From Arthrobacter sp. NtRootA1 (lineage in GTDB: Bacteria > Actinomycetota > Actinomycetes > Actinomycetales > Micrococcaceae): DNA of 64,000 nucleotides. The DNA lies in assembly GCF_019976975.1 (NCBI RefSeq), contig NZ_AP024630.1, forward strand, positions 3,596,001 to 3,660,000. The letters are read 5' to 3'. This document shows, piece after piece, positions 24,663 through 33,926 of this stretch. The translations under genes were made by a program, and so were the position numbers. How positions within the stretch are numbered: position 1 is the stretch's first letter; each line of letters opens with the position of its first letter. Under the pieces are notes generated by a model. That model was not told the origin of the DNA. It was given only the letters and a program-made list of their open reading frames with translations, and did not search any database.

Positions 24663-26861
24663 CTATTTATCGTTATCCGACTTCGCTCCAAGCGTCGTCT
24701 TCTGAACCTGCATGAGGAACTCGACGTTGCTTTGCGTCTCCCGGATCTTGTTCGTCAACAGCTCAAGGCTCTGCTGCTGCTCAAGGCCTGAAAGGACCCG
24801 GCGCAGCTTCCACATGATCTTGACTTCTTCCGGCGAGAGCAGGTTCTCTTCGCGACGTGTGCCGGACGCGTTGACGTCCACGGCCGGGAAGATTCGCTTG
24901 TCTGCCAGCTGGCGGGACAGGCGGAGCTCCATGTTGCCGGTGCCTTTGAACTCCTCGAAGATAACCTCGTCCATCTTGGAGCCGGTCTCGACGAGGGCCG
25001 TTGCCAGGATGGTGAGCGAGCCGCCGTTTTCGATGTTGCGGGCAGCACCGAAGAAGCGCTTCGGCGGGTAGAGCGCTGCGGAGTCCACACCACCGGACAG
25101 GATGCGGCCGGAGGCCGGTGCTGCCAGGTTGTAGGCGCGGCCCAGGCGGGTCATGGAGTCCAGGAGGACCACCACGTCCATGCCCATTTCAACGAGGCGC
25201 TTGGCGCGTTCGATAGAGAGCTCGGCAACCGTGGTGTGGTCGTCTGCGGGACGGTCGAAGGTGGAGGCGATGACCTCACCCTTGACGGTGCGCTGCATGT
25301 CCGTGACTTCTTCGGGACGTTCGTCAACCAACACCATCATGAGGTGGACCTCAGGATTGTTGGTGGTGATCGCGTTCGCAATGGACTGCAGAATGAGCGT
25401 CTTTCCGGCCTTGGGCGGGGAGACGATCAGGCCACGCTGGCCCTTGCCGATCGGAGCCACGAGGTCGATGACACGCGGACCGATCTTCTTGGGGTCGGTT
25501 TCCAGGCGCAGGCGCTCAGACGGGTACAGCGGCACGAGTTTGGCGAACTCGACGCGGTCCTTCAGCTCTTCAGGAGTCTTGCCGTTGACTGAAGTCACAC
25601 GAACAAGGGCGTTGAACTTCTGGCGCGAAGACTGCTGATTGCGGTCTTCACCTTCGCGTGGTGCACGGATGGCGCCAACGACGGCGTCTCCCTTGCGGAG
25701 GTTGTACTTCTTGACCTGTGCCAGCGAAACGTAGACGTCGTTCGCACCGGGGAGGTAGCCGGAAGTCCGGATGAATGCGTAGTTCTCCAGGACGTCCAGG
25801 ATGCCCGCTACGGGGAGCAGGACGTCATCTTCGGTAACCTCGATGTCGTCAACATCCGGCCCCTGCGCACGGCCACGGCGGCGTTCATTGCGGTCGCGGA
25901 AGCGGTCGCTGCGGGTGTTGCCGTCCCGGCTGTCCTGACCGCCACGACGGTCGCTGCGCTCGTTCTGATCGTTGCGATCACGGCGGTTCCTGCGGTTGCG
26001 GCGATTGCCCGTATCTTCGAGGTCGTTGTTGTCCTCGCGGCGGCCGCGTGAGTCACGACGTTCACGCGTCTGATCGCCGGACTCGGCCTGATCGCGCTGT
26101 TCAGTACGCTGTTCAGTGCGTTCGCCGCGCTGTTCACGCTGTTCGGTACGCTCGGCACGCTGTTCAGTGCGTTCGCCGCGCTGCTCACGCTGCTCAGTCC
26201 GCTCGCCGCGCTGCTCACGCTGCTCGGTCCGTTCGCCGCGCTGCTCACGCTGCTCAGTCCGCTCGGCGCGCTGTTCACGCTGCTCGGCGGCCGGTGCTTC
26301 TACGCTTTCGTCCGGAGTTGCAGCAGTCTCGCTGCGACGACGGTTACGGGTGCGGGGCTGGCGACGCTCGGTGGCGGCTTCGCTGCCTTCCAGCGCTGCC
26401 TCGGGCTCTGCAACCGGCGCAGCGGGTGCTTCGGCAGGTGCAGCGGCCTCTGCGGCGGCCACAACACCATCGCTGGTGGCGCGGCGGCTACGGCCACGTC
26501 CACGTCCACGAGGGGCTTCCTGGGCCGGCGCTTCGGTGCTTTCTTCAGTGGCAGGAGCGCTCTTCTCCGCAACCTTGACCTCGGCAGCAGGCGCTGCCTT
26601 CGGCGCGGTGGCAGCCTTCGTCGATGCCTTGGCCGGGGCCTTGGCGGTAGAAGTCCCGGCACGATGGGCGGAAATGGCTGTAACCAAGTCCCCCTTACGC
26701 ATACGGGACCCACCGGAGATCCCCAGCTGGCTGGCAAGAGCCTGGAGCTGGGCGAGCTTAAGGCCTGCAAGGCCGCTGCTCTTGGTGGTTGCTGCTGTTG
26801 ACGACTCAGCAGCAGAAGTTGTTGTGTCCACAGCTGAAGCCAGCTCAGTGGTTTCTGTCAC
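24663..26861 (-). CDS. rho: Transcription termination factor Rho, with long repeat-rich N-terminal insertion
   Basis: 732 residues against about 420 in E. coli. An N-terminal Rho_N helix-extended-loop (GLKLAQLQALASQLGISGGSRMRKGDLVTAI) is followed by about 280 low-complexity residues: an Ala/Pro/Glu part, then ten-residue RGERTEQREQ-type repeats (about 190-255) and Arg/Asn/Asp-rich sequence. The RNA-binding cold-shock domain is VAGILDVLENYAFIRTSGYLPGANDVYVS. The ATPase has KGQRGLIVSPPKAGKTL (P-loop) and VVLLDSMTRLGRAYN. The hexameric helicase ends transcripts. Arg-rich insertions are known in actinobacterial Rho and aid RNA binding and phase separation in some. GTG start with AAGGAT upstream. 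Confidence 0.97.
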   Translation of the reverse strand: MTETTELASAVDTTTSAAESSTAATTKSSGLAGLKLAQLQALASQLGISGGSRMRKGDLVTAISAHRAGTSTAKAPAKASTKAATAPKAAPAAEVKVAEKSAPATEESTEAPAQEAPRGRGRGRSRRATSDGVVAAAEAAAPAEAPAAPVAEPEAALEGSEAATERRQPRTRNRRRSETAATPDESVEAPAAEQREQRAERTEQREQRGERTEQREQRGERTEQREQRGERTEQRAERTEQREQRGERTEQRTEQRDQAESGDQTRERRDSRGRREDNNDLEDTGNRRNRRNRRDRNDQNERSDRRGGQDSRDGNTRSDRFRDRNERRRGRAQGPDVDDIEVTEDDVLLPVAGILDVLENYAFIRTSGYLPGANDVYVSLAQVKKYNLRKGDAVVGAIRAPREGEDRNQQSSRQKFNALVRVTSVNGKTPEELKDRVEFAKLVPLYPSERLRLETDPKKIGPRVIDLVAPIGKGQRGLIVSPPKAGKTLILQSIANAITTNNPEVHLMMVLVDERPEEVTDMQRTVKGEVIASTFDRPADDHTTVAELSIERAKRLVEMGMDVVVLLDSMTRLGRAYNLAAPASGRILSGGVDSAALYPPKRFFGAARNIENGGSLTILATALVETGSKMDEVIFEEFKGTGNMELRLSRQLADKRIFPAVDVNASGTRREENLLSPEEVKIMWKLRRVLSGLEQQQSLELLTNKIRETQSNVEFLMQVQKTTLGAKSDNDK
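26095..26290 (-). repeat. In-frame 30-nt tandem repeats in rho
   Basis: Imperfect tandem units of 30 bases encode ten-residue blocks of the type GERTEQREQR, with shorter variants (AERTEQ, RTEQRDQ). About five to six units are present. Unit sequences differ at synonymous and a few replacement sites, which suggests an old but still slippage-prone array. All length changes by whole units keep the frame. Confidence 0.8.
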
Positions 26862-27168
26862 GAAGGATCCTTCCCCCTCGACGGCGTCCAGAGCGAGAGC
26901 TGGACGCGATGATTTGTTCTGGGCTGCAGTTCAGATCTGCAGCCGGTGATTTCGGCCGTGCCTGATGGATTGTGGCCAACAGGGCCGGATACTGATCGTC
27001 TTCACTGAACCCAGTTGCCCGGACAGCCGACTGAATTTTCAGGGAACAGAGAGAGTTCTGCGGCACCTGAGACAGGCCGGAAGGAGACGGCACCGCCAGA
27101 CGTTGGCGCAGTTGACGAAAGGAACAGCGAAACCGCCAAGATCCAAAATCAGGGAACTGCCCGCGGCT
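26862..27168 (-). other. Rho leader region with two hairpins, no gene seen
   Basis: This 307-base gap separates thrB (stop) from rho (start). Two perfect hairpins lie close to the rho start: CGTCCAG/CTGGACG (26885-26891 with 26900-26906) and GGCTGCAG/CTGCAGCC (26922-26929 with 26937-26944). No open frame with coding character was found. A promoter is likely but no clear -35/-10 pair stands out. Rho is autoregulated through its leader in E. coli; the hairpins could serve that here, which is inference. Confidence 0.5.
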
Positions 27169-28143
27169 TTACCGCCGGTGCACTTCCACTCTAGCACCTT
27201 CAACGTCCACAGCCAGCGTCATCACACGCCAACCGACGTTGGGTGTGTTGGCGGCAGTAAACGCCTCGATGAATTCGGCAACAGTTGCTGCTTCGCCGGG
27301 TCCGTTGGCGAGGACCATGACAGTAGGACCGGCACCGGAAACCACGGCAGCGTGACCGGCCGTCCGTAGGGCCGCAATAAGGTCCGCGCTGGGCCGCATC
27401 GCTTCGGCCCGGTAGCTCTGGTGCAGGTAGTCTTCGGTACCGGGCAGCAAAAACTCCGGCTGCGTGGTCAGCGCGTGGATCAGCAACGCTGCACGTCCGG
27501 AGTTCATCGCAGCAGCATGGTGACCCACAGACGCGGGCAAGAGTCCGCGGGCAGTTTCGGTGGAGAGTTCATAGTCTGGAACCGCCACCACAGGAACGAC
27601 GGATTGGGCTACTTCAGCACGCGTACTGCTGTACTGCTCGCTGTCCTGCCATGACAGCGCCAGCCCGCCGAAAATGGCGGGGGCGACGTTGTCCGGGTGG
27701 CCTTCCATTTCGCTGGTCAGCTGCAGGATCCAGTCGAGATCCTGCTGCGCCTCTTTGGGAACCAAGGAATTAGCTGCAGTGACGGCTGCGACAACTGCGG
27801 AGGCTGAGGAGCCTAGCCCCCGTCCATGCGGATTAACGTTGTCGGCCGTGATCCTTAGGCCGGAGTGCCGGAAACCCAAACGTTCCAGGGCAAGGTCGAT
27901 CGCACGCACCACCAAGTGGCTGGAGTCGCGCGGAAGGGTATCGGCGCCCTCACCGGAGAGCTCGAATTCGAGCTCTCCGGTGGTGAGCGTTTCCACCGTC
28001 AAGGTGTCATAAATGGATAGGGCCAAGCCGAGGCTGTCGTAGCCGGGACCCAGGTTGGCGCTCGTACCGGGGACCTTGACGGTCAGCCGCTGGCCTGCCG
28101 CGACGAGTTGACGATCGGTCGCGGTGGGCTGCGTTTGTTCCAC
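27169..28143 (-). CDS. thrB: Homoserine kinase
   Basis: A 324-residue GHMP-family kinase that phosphorylates L-homoserine. The ATP-binding loop is NPHGRGLGSSASAVVAAV, VPGTSANLGPGYDSLGLAL is motif 1, and GAGPTVMVLAN is motif 3. It forms the last gene of the hom-thrC-thrB threonine run. The GTG start at 28143 lies 2 nt after the thrC stop, so translation is probably coupled. Confidence 0.95.
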   Translation of the reverse strand: MEQTQPTATDRQLVAAGQRLTVKVPGTSANLGPGYDSLGLALSIYDTLTVETLTTGELEFELSGEGADTLPRDSSHLVVRAIDLALERLGFRHSGLRITADNVNPHGRGLGSSASAVVAAVTAANSLVPKEAQQDLDWILQLTSEMEGHPDNVAPAIFGGLALSWQDSEQYSSTRAEVAQSVVPVVAVPDYELSTETARGLLPASVGHHAAAMNSGRAALLIHALTTQPEFLLPGTEDYLHQSYRAEAMRPSADLIAALRTAGHAAVVSGAGPTVMVLANGPGEAATVAEFIEAFTAANTPNVGWRVMTLAVDVEGARVEVHRR

Positions 28144-28145
28144 TC

Positions 28146-29249
28146 TTACTTTTCTTCCAGTCCCAGTTCCGCGGCAACGGTAACGACGTCATTGGAAACC
28201 TTGACCGGCTGGACATCGCTACCGTCCTCCGTGCGGAGGGCCCACTGCGGGTCTTTCAGTCCGTGGCCGGTAACGGTGATGACGATGGTCTTGCCGGACG
28301 GAACCTCACCAGCAGCGTGCTTCTTGATCAGGCCTGCCACGCCAGCAGCAGAGCCGGGCTCGACGAAGACGCCTTCCTTGGACGAGAGCCAACGGTGGGC
28401 GTCCAGGATTTCCTCATCAGTGACGGCTTCAATCAGCCCACCGGATTCGTCGCGGGCAGCGACGGCTGTGTCCCATGATGCCGGGTTGCCGATGCGGATG
28501 GCAGTGGCAATGGTGTCCGGTTCAGTGATCGGGTGCCCTGCAACGAACGGCGCTGCACCCGCAGCCTGGAAACCCCACATGATGGGCGTCTTGGTGGAGA
28601 CGGCCGGCAGTGTGCCGTTGGCGGTCTCGAAGGGAGCGGCGTACTCCTTGTATCCCTTCCAGTAGGCAGTGATGTTGCCGGCGTTACCAACAGGGAGAAC
28701 GTGGATGTCCGGGGCATCGCCCAGGGAATCCACAACTTCGAAGGCACCGGTCTTCTGGCCCTGGATACGGGCAGGGTTGACCGAGTTCACCAGGAAGACC
28801 GGGTATGACTCGCCCAGCTTGCGGGCAATGTCCAGGCAGTTGTCGAAGTTGCCGTCCACCTGCAGCAGCGTGGCGCCGTGCGCGATCGCCTGACTGAGCT
28901 TGCCCATGGAGATCTTGCCTTCGGGGACGAGCACAGCGCATTTGAGGCCTGCGGCCGTTGCGTATGCCGCGGCCGAGGCCGAGGTGTTGCCGGTGGACGC
29001 ACACACAACAGCTTTGGCGCCGGCTTCGACGGCTGCCGTAATGGCCATGGTCATGCCACGGTCCTTGAAGGAACCCGTGGGGTTCATGCCCTCGACCTTC
29101 AGGTACACCTGCGAGCCGGTCAGCTCGGAAAGCTTCTGTGCGTGGACGAGCGGGGTGCCGCCCTCGCCGAGGGTGATGACCTTGGTGGCTTCCGTTACAG
29201 GCAAACGATCAGCGTATTCGCGGATTACTCCGCGCCATTGGTGAGCCAC
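28146..29249 (-). CDS. thrC: Threonine synthase
   Basis: A 367-residue fold-type II PLP enzyme that converts O-phosphohomoserine to threonine. The PLP lysine is in NPTGSFKDRGMTMAI, the phosphate-binding loop is LPVGNAGNITAYWKGY, and CASTGNTSASAAAYA binds cofactor and substrate. This is the short actinobacterial class. The GTG start abuts the hom stop with no gap. Confidence 0.95.
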   Translation of the reverse strand: MAHQWRGVIREYADRLPVTEATKVITLGEGGTPLVHAQKLSELTGSQVYLKVEGMNPTGSFKDRGMTMAITAAVEAGAKAVVCASTGNTSASAAAYATAAGLKCAVLVPEGKISMGKLSQAIAHGATLLQVDGNFDNCLDIARKLGESYPVFLVNSVNPARIQGQKTGAFEVVDSLGDAPDIHVLPVGNAGNITAYWKGYKEYAAPFETANGTLPAVSTKTPIMWGFQAAGAAPFVAGHPITEPDTIATAIRIGNPASWDTAVAARDESGGLIEAVTDEEILDAHRWLSSKEGVFVEPGSAAGVAGLIKKHAAGEVPSGKTIVITVTGHGLKDPQWALRTEDGSDVQPVKVSNDVVTVAAELGLEEK

Positions 29250-30566
29250 TTAGACCCCTTCTACCCGCAGTACGGATGTCACAGAATTGATAACGTCCAG
29301 GCCCTTGACGGCCTCGACGGTTGCTGCGAGTGCAGCTTCGGATGCACGGTGCGTCACGATTTTCAGCTCAGCCGACTCAACGTTCGAGGCAGAGTCGCGG
29401 TGGATCGTTTGACGCATGATCTCGATGGATACGCCGTTCTCCGCAAAAATGTGGGCGATGCGAGCCAACACACCTGCTTGGTCTGCTACGTCCAGGCCGA
29501 TGTAGTAGCTGGTGTTGGAGGCATCAATAGGCAGTGCCGGAACATGCCCGGTAGTTGTTTCCGTGCGGCCGGGACCGCCAAGGACCAGGCGCCTGGCAGC
29601 GGAGACGAGGTCACCCAACACAGCAGAGGCAGTGGGAGTCCCGCCTGCACCCTGGCCATAGAACATCAGCTCACCAGCGTTTTCGGCTTCGATGAAGACG
29701 GCGTTGAACGCGCCACGGACGGCTGCCAACGGGTGTTCGCGTGGCAGGAGCGTGGGGTGCACGCGCACCGAGATTCCGCTGCCGTTCTCTGAGGCTTCGA
29801 TTTTCTCGGCGATGGCCAAAAGCTTAATGACGAAGCCGGCTTCCTTGGCCGAAGCGATGTCCGCAGCGCTGACCTTGGTGATCCCTTCGCAGTAGACGTC
29901 GTCCAAGGAGAACCTTGTATGGAAGGACAACGATGCCAGGATGGCGGCCTTGGCAGCTGCGTCATGGCCCTCGACGTCGGCGGTGGGGTCAGCTTCGGCG
30001 TAACCGAGGCGCTGTGCTTCGGCAAGGGCGTCCGCAAACTGGGCACCAGTGGTGTCCATCTGGTCAAGGATGAAGTTGGTGGTCCCGTTCACGATCCCGA
30101 GAACCCGCGTAATGCGATCGCCGGAGAGGCTGTCGCGGATCGGGCGCAGGATGGGAATAGCACCGGCAACGGCAGCTTCGTAGGACAGCTGAACGCCGGC
30201 CTTGTCCGCCTCTTCGTAGAGAGTGGGGCCGTCCTGCGCGAGCAGTGCCTTGTTGCCGGTGACGACGCAGGCGCCATTCTGGATGGCGGTAACGATGAGC
30301 GTACGTGCGGGTTCAATGCCGCCCATGAGCTCGATGACGAGGTCTGCGTCCTTGACGAGGGTCTCGGCGTCTGTGGTAAAGAGTTCACGCGGCAGTTCGA
30401 CGTCGCGCGGCGAGTCGAGGTTGCGCACGGCAATACCGGACAGCTCGAGGCGCGCGCCACTGCGGGCGGCCAGTGCCTCGGCGTCGTCAATAAGAATGCG
30501 CGCGACCTGGGCCCCTACATTGCCACAGCCCAGCAGGGCCACCTTCAGGGTTCGCACTTCAGACAT
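29250..30566 (-). CDS. hom: Homoserine dehydrogenase
   Basis: A 438-residue monofunctional enzyme that reduces aspartate semialdehyde to homoserine. The Rossmann loop is LLGCGNVGAQVARIL, VTGNKALLA follows, and the catalytic region is AYEAAVAGAIPILRPIRDSLSGDRI and GYAEADPTADVEGHDAAAK. A C-terminal ACT domain (about residues 355-435, SYYIGLDVADQAGVLARIAHIFAENGVSIE) implies threonine feedback. The ATG overlaps the lysA stop by 8 nt. Confidence 0.96.
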   Translation of the reverse strand: MSEVRTLKVALLGCGNVGAQVARILIDDAEALAARSGARLELSGIAVRNLDSPRDVELPRELFTTDAETLVKDADLVIELMGGIEPARTLIVTAIQNGACVVTGNKALLAQDGPTLYEEADKAGVQLSYEAAVAGAIPILRPIRDSLSGDRITRVLGIVNGTTNFILDQMDTTGAQFADALAEAQRLGYAEADPTADVEGHDAAAKAAILASLSFHTRFSLDDVYCEGITKVSAADIASAKEAGFVIKLLAIAEKIEASENGSGISVRVHPTLLPREHPLAAVRGAFNAVFIEAENAGELMFYGQGAGGTPTASAVLGDLVSAARRLVLGGPGRTETTTGHVPALPIDASNTSYYIGLDVADQAGVLARIAHIFAENGVSIEIMRQTIHRDSASNVESAELKIVTHRASEAALAATVEAVKGLDVINSVTSVLRVEGV

Positions 30567-32043
30567 TCGCCACTCCCATGTCGCGGTTCAAGAGATCTTC
30601 TTCGGTTTCCCCGCGGACAATGAGCCTGGCGGCTCCGTCGCGGACAGCGACAACGCCAGGCCGGGCCAGGTAGTTGTAGTTGCTGGAGAGGGCCCAGCAA
30701 TAGGCGCCGGTACCCGGTACTGCGAGCAAATCACCGGCTGCCACATCCGCGGGCAGATATACATCTCTAACAACTATGTCGCCGCTCTCGCAATGTTTGC
30801 CCACTACTCGGGACAGTTGCGGAGCTGCATCGGAGTCACGGGAAGCCAAAATCGCCGAATAATCCGCGTCGTAAAGCACCGGACGGGCGTTGTCGCTCAT
30901 TCCACCGTCCACCGACACATACCGACGCGGATACGTAACGTTCTCTAGACCTTTTTCCGTGCCCGGAACGTCCACGCGAACAGTTTTAAGCGTGCCTACC
31001 TCATACAAGGTGAACGTGGTGCTCCCGACGATCGCGCGTCCGGGTTCGATGGAAACGCGGGGCGCTTCGATGCCGAGTTCCGCGCACTTTGAACGCACGA
31101 CGGCGGCCATCGCCTGCGCGATTTCCGCTGCAGGGCGGGGCGTGTCCACTGGCGTATAGGCGATACCGTAGCCGCCCCCGAGGTCCAATTCCGGCAGGAT
31201 GACGGAGTATTTGGCCTGCATCGCTGCCTGAAAGCCGAGGAGCTTTTCGGCAGCCAGCGCGAATCCGTCCGCCTCGAAGATCTGGGAACCGATGTGGCAG
31301 TGCAACCCCAGGAGTTCCACGCTCGGGTACGACGTCGCGGCGGCAACGGCTTCCTCAGCGGCGGACAGGCCTGCTTCCTCGGTGGAGTCCTCAGCCATGG
31401 AGAGGCCAAACTTCTGGTCCTCGTGCGCTGTGGCGATGAATTCGTGGGTGTGGGCGTGCACACCCGGTGTCAGGCGCAGCATGACCTTGGCAATTTCGCC
31501 GCGACTGGAAGCAATCTTGGCGACTCGTTCCAATTCGTCGAGGCTATCCACCACGATCCTGCCGACCTTCATGTCCAGTGCCCGGTTGATCTCGGCATCG
31601 GACTTGTTGTTGCCGTGCAGGCCCAGGTTGGCCCCCGGGATTCCGGCGCGGGCGGCAACAGCCAGTTCGCCTCCGGAACAGGTGTCCAGGCGCAGGCCTT
31701 CCTCAGCTACCCACTGTGCCACTGCCGTGCACAGGAAGGACTTGCCCGCGTAGTAGACGTCCACTCCCCCACAGATGTCGGCAAAGGCGTCGTCGAAAGC
31801 GTCCTTGAAGGCACGGGCACGGGATCGGAAGTCAGATTCGCTCATCACGAACAAAGGCGTGCCGAACTGTTCCTTGAGGTCGCTGACTGAAATCCCGTCA
31901 ATAGTGACCTCACCGACGTCGTTCTTCTCCACACCGGCTGCCCACATCGGTGCCTGAAGGACGTTAAGGTCCTCCGGGACGGCCAGCCATTCAGGGGCAA
32001 GCGGAGAGGCCTGGGGTGAATTTGGTGCGGTGTTTGTGGTCAT
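30559..32043 (-). CDS. lysA: Diaminopimelate decarboxylase
   Basis: A 494-residue fold-type III PLP enzyme that makes lysine from meso-DAP. The PLP lysine is in VYYAGKSFLC. HCHIGSQIFE, ELDLGGGYGIAYTP and SIEPGRAIVG are cofactor and substrate motifs, and the partner-subunit Cys lies in GKHCESGDIV. It sits between argS and hom, as in corynebacteria and mycobacteria. The ATG follows the argS stop by 4 nt. Confidence 0.95.
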   Translation of the reverse strand: MTTNTAPNSPQASPLAPEWLAVPEDLNVLQAPMWAAGVEKNDVGEVTIDGISVSDLKEQFGTPLFVMSESDFRSRARAFKDAFDDAFADICGGVDVYYAGKSFLCTAVAQWVAEEGLRLDTCSGGELAVAARAGIPGANLGLHGNNKSDAEINRALDMKVGRIVVDSLDELERVAKIASSRGEIAKVMLRLTPGVHAHTHEFIATAHEDQKFGLSMAEDSTEEAGLSAAEEAVAAATSYPSVELLGLHCHIGSQIFEADGFALAAEKLLGFQAAMQAKYSVILPELDLGGGYGIAYTPVDTPRPAAEIAQAMAAVVRSKCAELGIEAPRVSIEPGRAIVGSTTFTLYEVGTLKTVRVDVPGTEKGLENVTYPRRYVSVDGGMSDNARPVLYDADYSAILASRDSDAAPQLSRVVGKHCESGDIVVRDVYLPADVAAGDLLAVPGTGAYCWALSSNYNYLARPGVVAVRDGAARLIVRGETEEDLLNRDMGVANV

Positions 32044-32047
32044 GGCC

Positions 32048-33697
32048 TTACATCCGTTCCGGCGCGGAAACGCCCAGCAGTCCGAGTCCGTTGGCCAGCA
32101 CCTGGCTGGTGGCGTCGTTCAGCCACAGCCGGGTCCGGTTCACGTCCAACACCGGATCCTCACCCTGCGGGGAGACACGGCAGGCGTCGTACCAGCGGTG
32201 GTAGGCACCGGCGATGACCTCAAGATGGCGGGCTACGCGGTGCGGTTCGCGGAGCTCGGCTGCTTTGGCCACGATGGAGGGGTAGCTGCCCAAATAGGAG
32301 AGAAGCTCGTTCTCCGTGGCGTGGTCCAGCAGCGATGCGTCGAACACAGAGCGATCGACCCCGGCTTCGGCGGCGTTGCGCGCGGTTCCCCTGGAGCGGG
32401 CATGGGCGTACTGCACATAGAACACGGGGTTCTCGTTGCTGTTCTTCTTGAGCAGTTCCGGGTCCAGTGTCAGCGGCGAGTCCGCAGGGAACCGGGCAAG
32501 GGAGTAGCGCACCGCGTCCTTGCCCAACCAGGAAATGAGGTCCTTGAGTTCGATGATGTTGCCCGCGCGCTTGGACAACTTGGCGCCGTTGACGGACACC
32601 AACTGTCCAATGAGAACCTCAATGTTTACTTCGGGGTCGTCGCCCGCGCACGCTGCAATAGCTTTGAGGCGATTGATGTAGCCGTGGTGGTCGGCGCCAA
32701 GAAGGTAGATCTTCTCGGTGAAACCGCGGTCCTTCTTGGAGAGGTAGTACGCGGCATCGGCGGCGAAGTACGTCGGTTCTCCGTTCGCGCGGATCATGAC
32801 GCGGTCTTTGTCATCGCCGAAGTCAGTGGTGCGCAGCCAAACGGCGCCGCCGTCGTCGAAGACGTGGCCCTGTTCGCGGAGCCGGGCAACGGCAGATTCA
32901 ATGGCACCGGCGTCGTGCAGTTCCTTCTCGGAGAAGAAGACGTCGAATTCCACGCCGAAATCTGCCAGCGTTGCTTTGATATCCGCCATCTGTGCCTCGT
33001 AGGCGGCAGCACGGATGACCGGCAGGGCAGCCTCGTCCGTGAGTTCACGGATATCCGGGTGGGCTTTGAGTACTTCATCGCCTAGTTCGCGAATGTACTC
33101 GCCAGGATAGCCGCCCTCTGGGACGCCCCGGCCGTGGAGCCGGGAAAGGACTGAGTTGGCGAAGACGTTCATCTGCGAACCGGCGTCGTTGATGTAGTAC
33201 TCAGCGGTGACGTCGGCTCCCGACGCCCGCAGCACACGCGCGATCGCGTCGCCCAGGGCGGCCCACCGGGTATGGCCGATATGAAGGGGCCCCGTGGGGT
33301 TGGCCGAAACGAATTCCATGTTCACAACATGTCCTGCGAGCGCCTGGTTGGTCCCGTAGGTGGAACCCGCCTCAACGATTGCCTTGGCAAGCGCGCCTGC
33401 AGTAGCAGCATCAACGGTGATGTTCAGGAAGCCCGGACCTGCGATTTGGACTCCGGTCACGCCGGCGATTTCCTGCAGGCGGTGGCTGAGGATTCCCGCG
33501 AACTCGCGCGGATTCGTACCGGCCTGCTTAGCCAATTGCAGGGCAATATTGGTGGCCCAGTCTCCGTGGTCCCTGTTCTTGGGGCGCTCCACCCGGACGT
33601 CGTCGGGGACAGCGGATTCCGCCAAGGCGATTTCGCCGGCAGAGACGGCGTCCTTAAGGCAGGTGGATATGGCAGCAGAGAGTTCTTCGGGAGTCAC
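32048..33697 (-). CDS. argS: Arginyl-tRNA synthetase
   Basis: A 549-residue class I synthetase. HIGH is present as GPLHIGHTRWAALGDAIARVL and the KMSKS-like motif as AKLSKRAGNI. The N-terminal additional domain and C-terminal DALR helical anticodon domain (NAAEAGVDRS...SPQGEDPVLDVNRTRLWLNDATSQVLANGLGLLGVSAPERM) are complete. It heads the long minus-strand block. The GTG start is 6 nt after a TAGGCT hexamer, so the mRNA is probably leaderless. Confidence 0.96.
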   Translation of the reverse strand: MTPEELSAAISTCLKDAVSAGEIALAESAVPDDVRVERPKNRDHGDWATNIALQLAKQAGTNPREFAGILSHRLQEIAGVTGVQIAGPGFLNITVDAATAGALAKAIVEAGSTYGTNQALAGHVVNMEFVSANPTGPLHIGHTRWAALGDAIARVLRASGADVTAEYYINDAGSQMNVFANSVLSRLHGRGVPEGGYPGEYIRELGDEVLKAHPDIRELTDEAALPVIRAAAYEAQMADIKATLADFGVEFDVFFSEKELHDAGAIESAVARLREQGHVFDDGGAVWLRTTDFGDDKDRVMIRANGEPTYFAADAAYYLSKKDRGFTEKIYLLGADHHGYINRLKAIAACAGDDPEVNIEVLIGQLVSVNGAKLSKRAGNIIELKDLISWLGKDAVRYSLARFPADSPLTLDPELLKKNSNENPVFYVQYAHARSRGTARNAAEAGVDRSVFDASLLDHATENELLSYLGSYPSIVAKAAELREPHRVARHLEVIAGAYHRWYDACRVSPQGEDPVLDVNRTRLWLNDATSQVLANGLGLLGVSAPERM

Positions 33698-33703
33698 CCA
33701 TCC

Positions 33704-33709
33704 AGCCTA
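33704..33709 (-). promoter_or_regulatory. Candidate -10 element, leaderless argS-lysA-thr operon
   Basis: On the minus strand TAGGCT is followed by 6 nt and then GTG. It matches the pattern in front of the hydrolase at 3066 and the MBL gene at 48484. If used, the argS transcript would have no leader. Confidence 0.5.
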
Positions 33710-33926
33710 CCGGGGGGCCGCGAACTCGAGGAATTAAGGCCCGTTTATGTGGATATCTTGGACACAGCGCCTCTGCATGAACTGCCGGCGGCACTCACAG
33801 ACTGAACCATTACGCTGATTTCAACGTTGTGAAGACGTAAGAGGTGGCTTTAAGGGTCATCCAGAGACCCAAACCATCCGCTGACCGCATGTTGATCACA
33901 TCTTGTCCAGTTGAAACGAGCAGAAC

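Noticed and set aside
26095..26290. Repeat array reminiscent of a CRISPR
   Set aside because: The units are in-frame coding repeats without unique spacers; they encode part of Rho.
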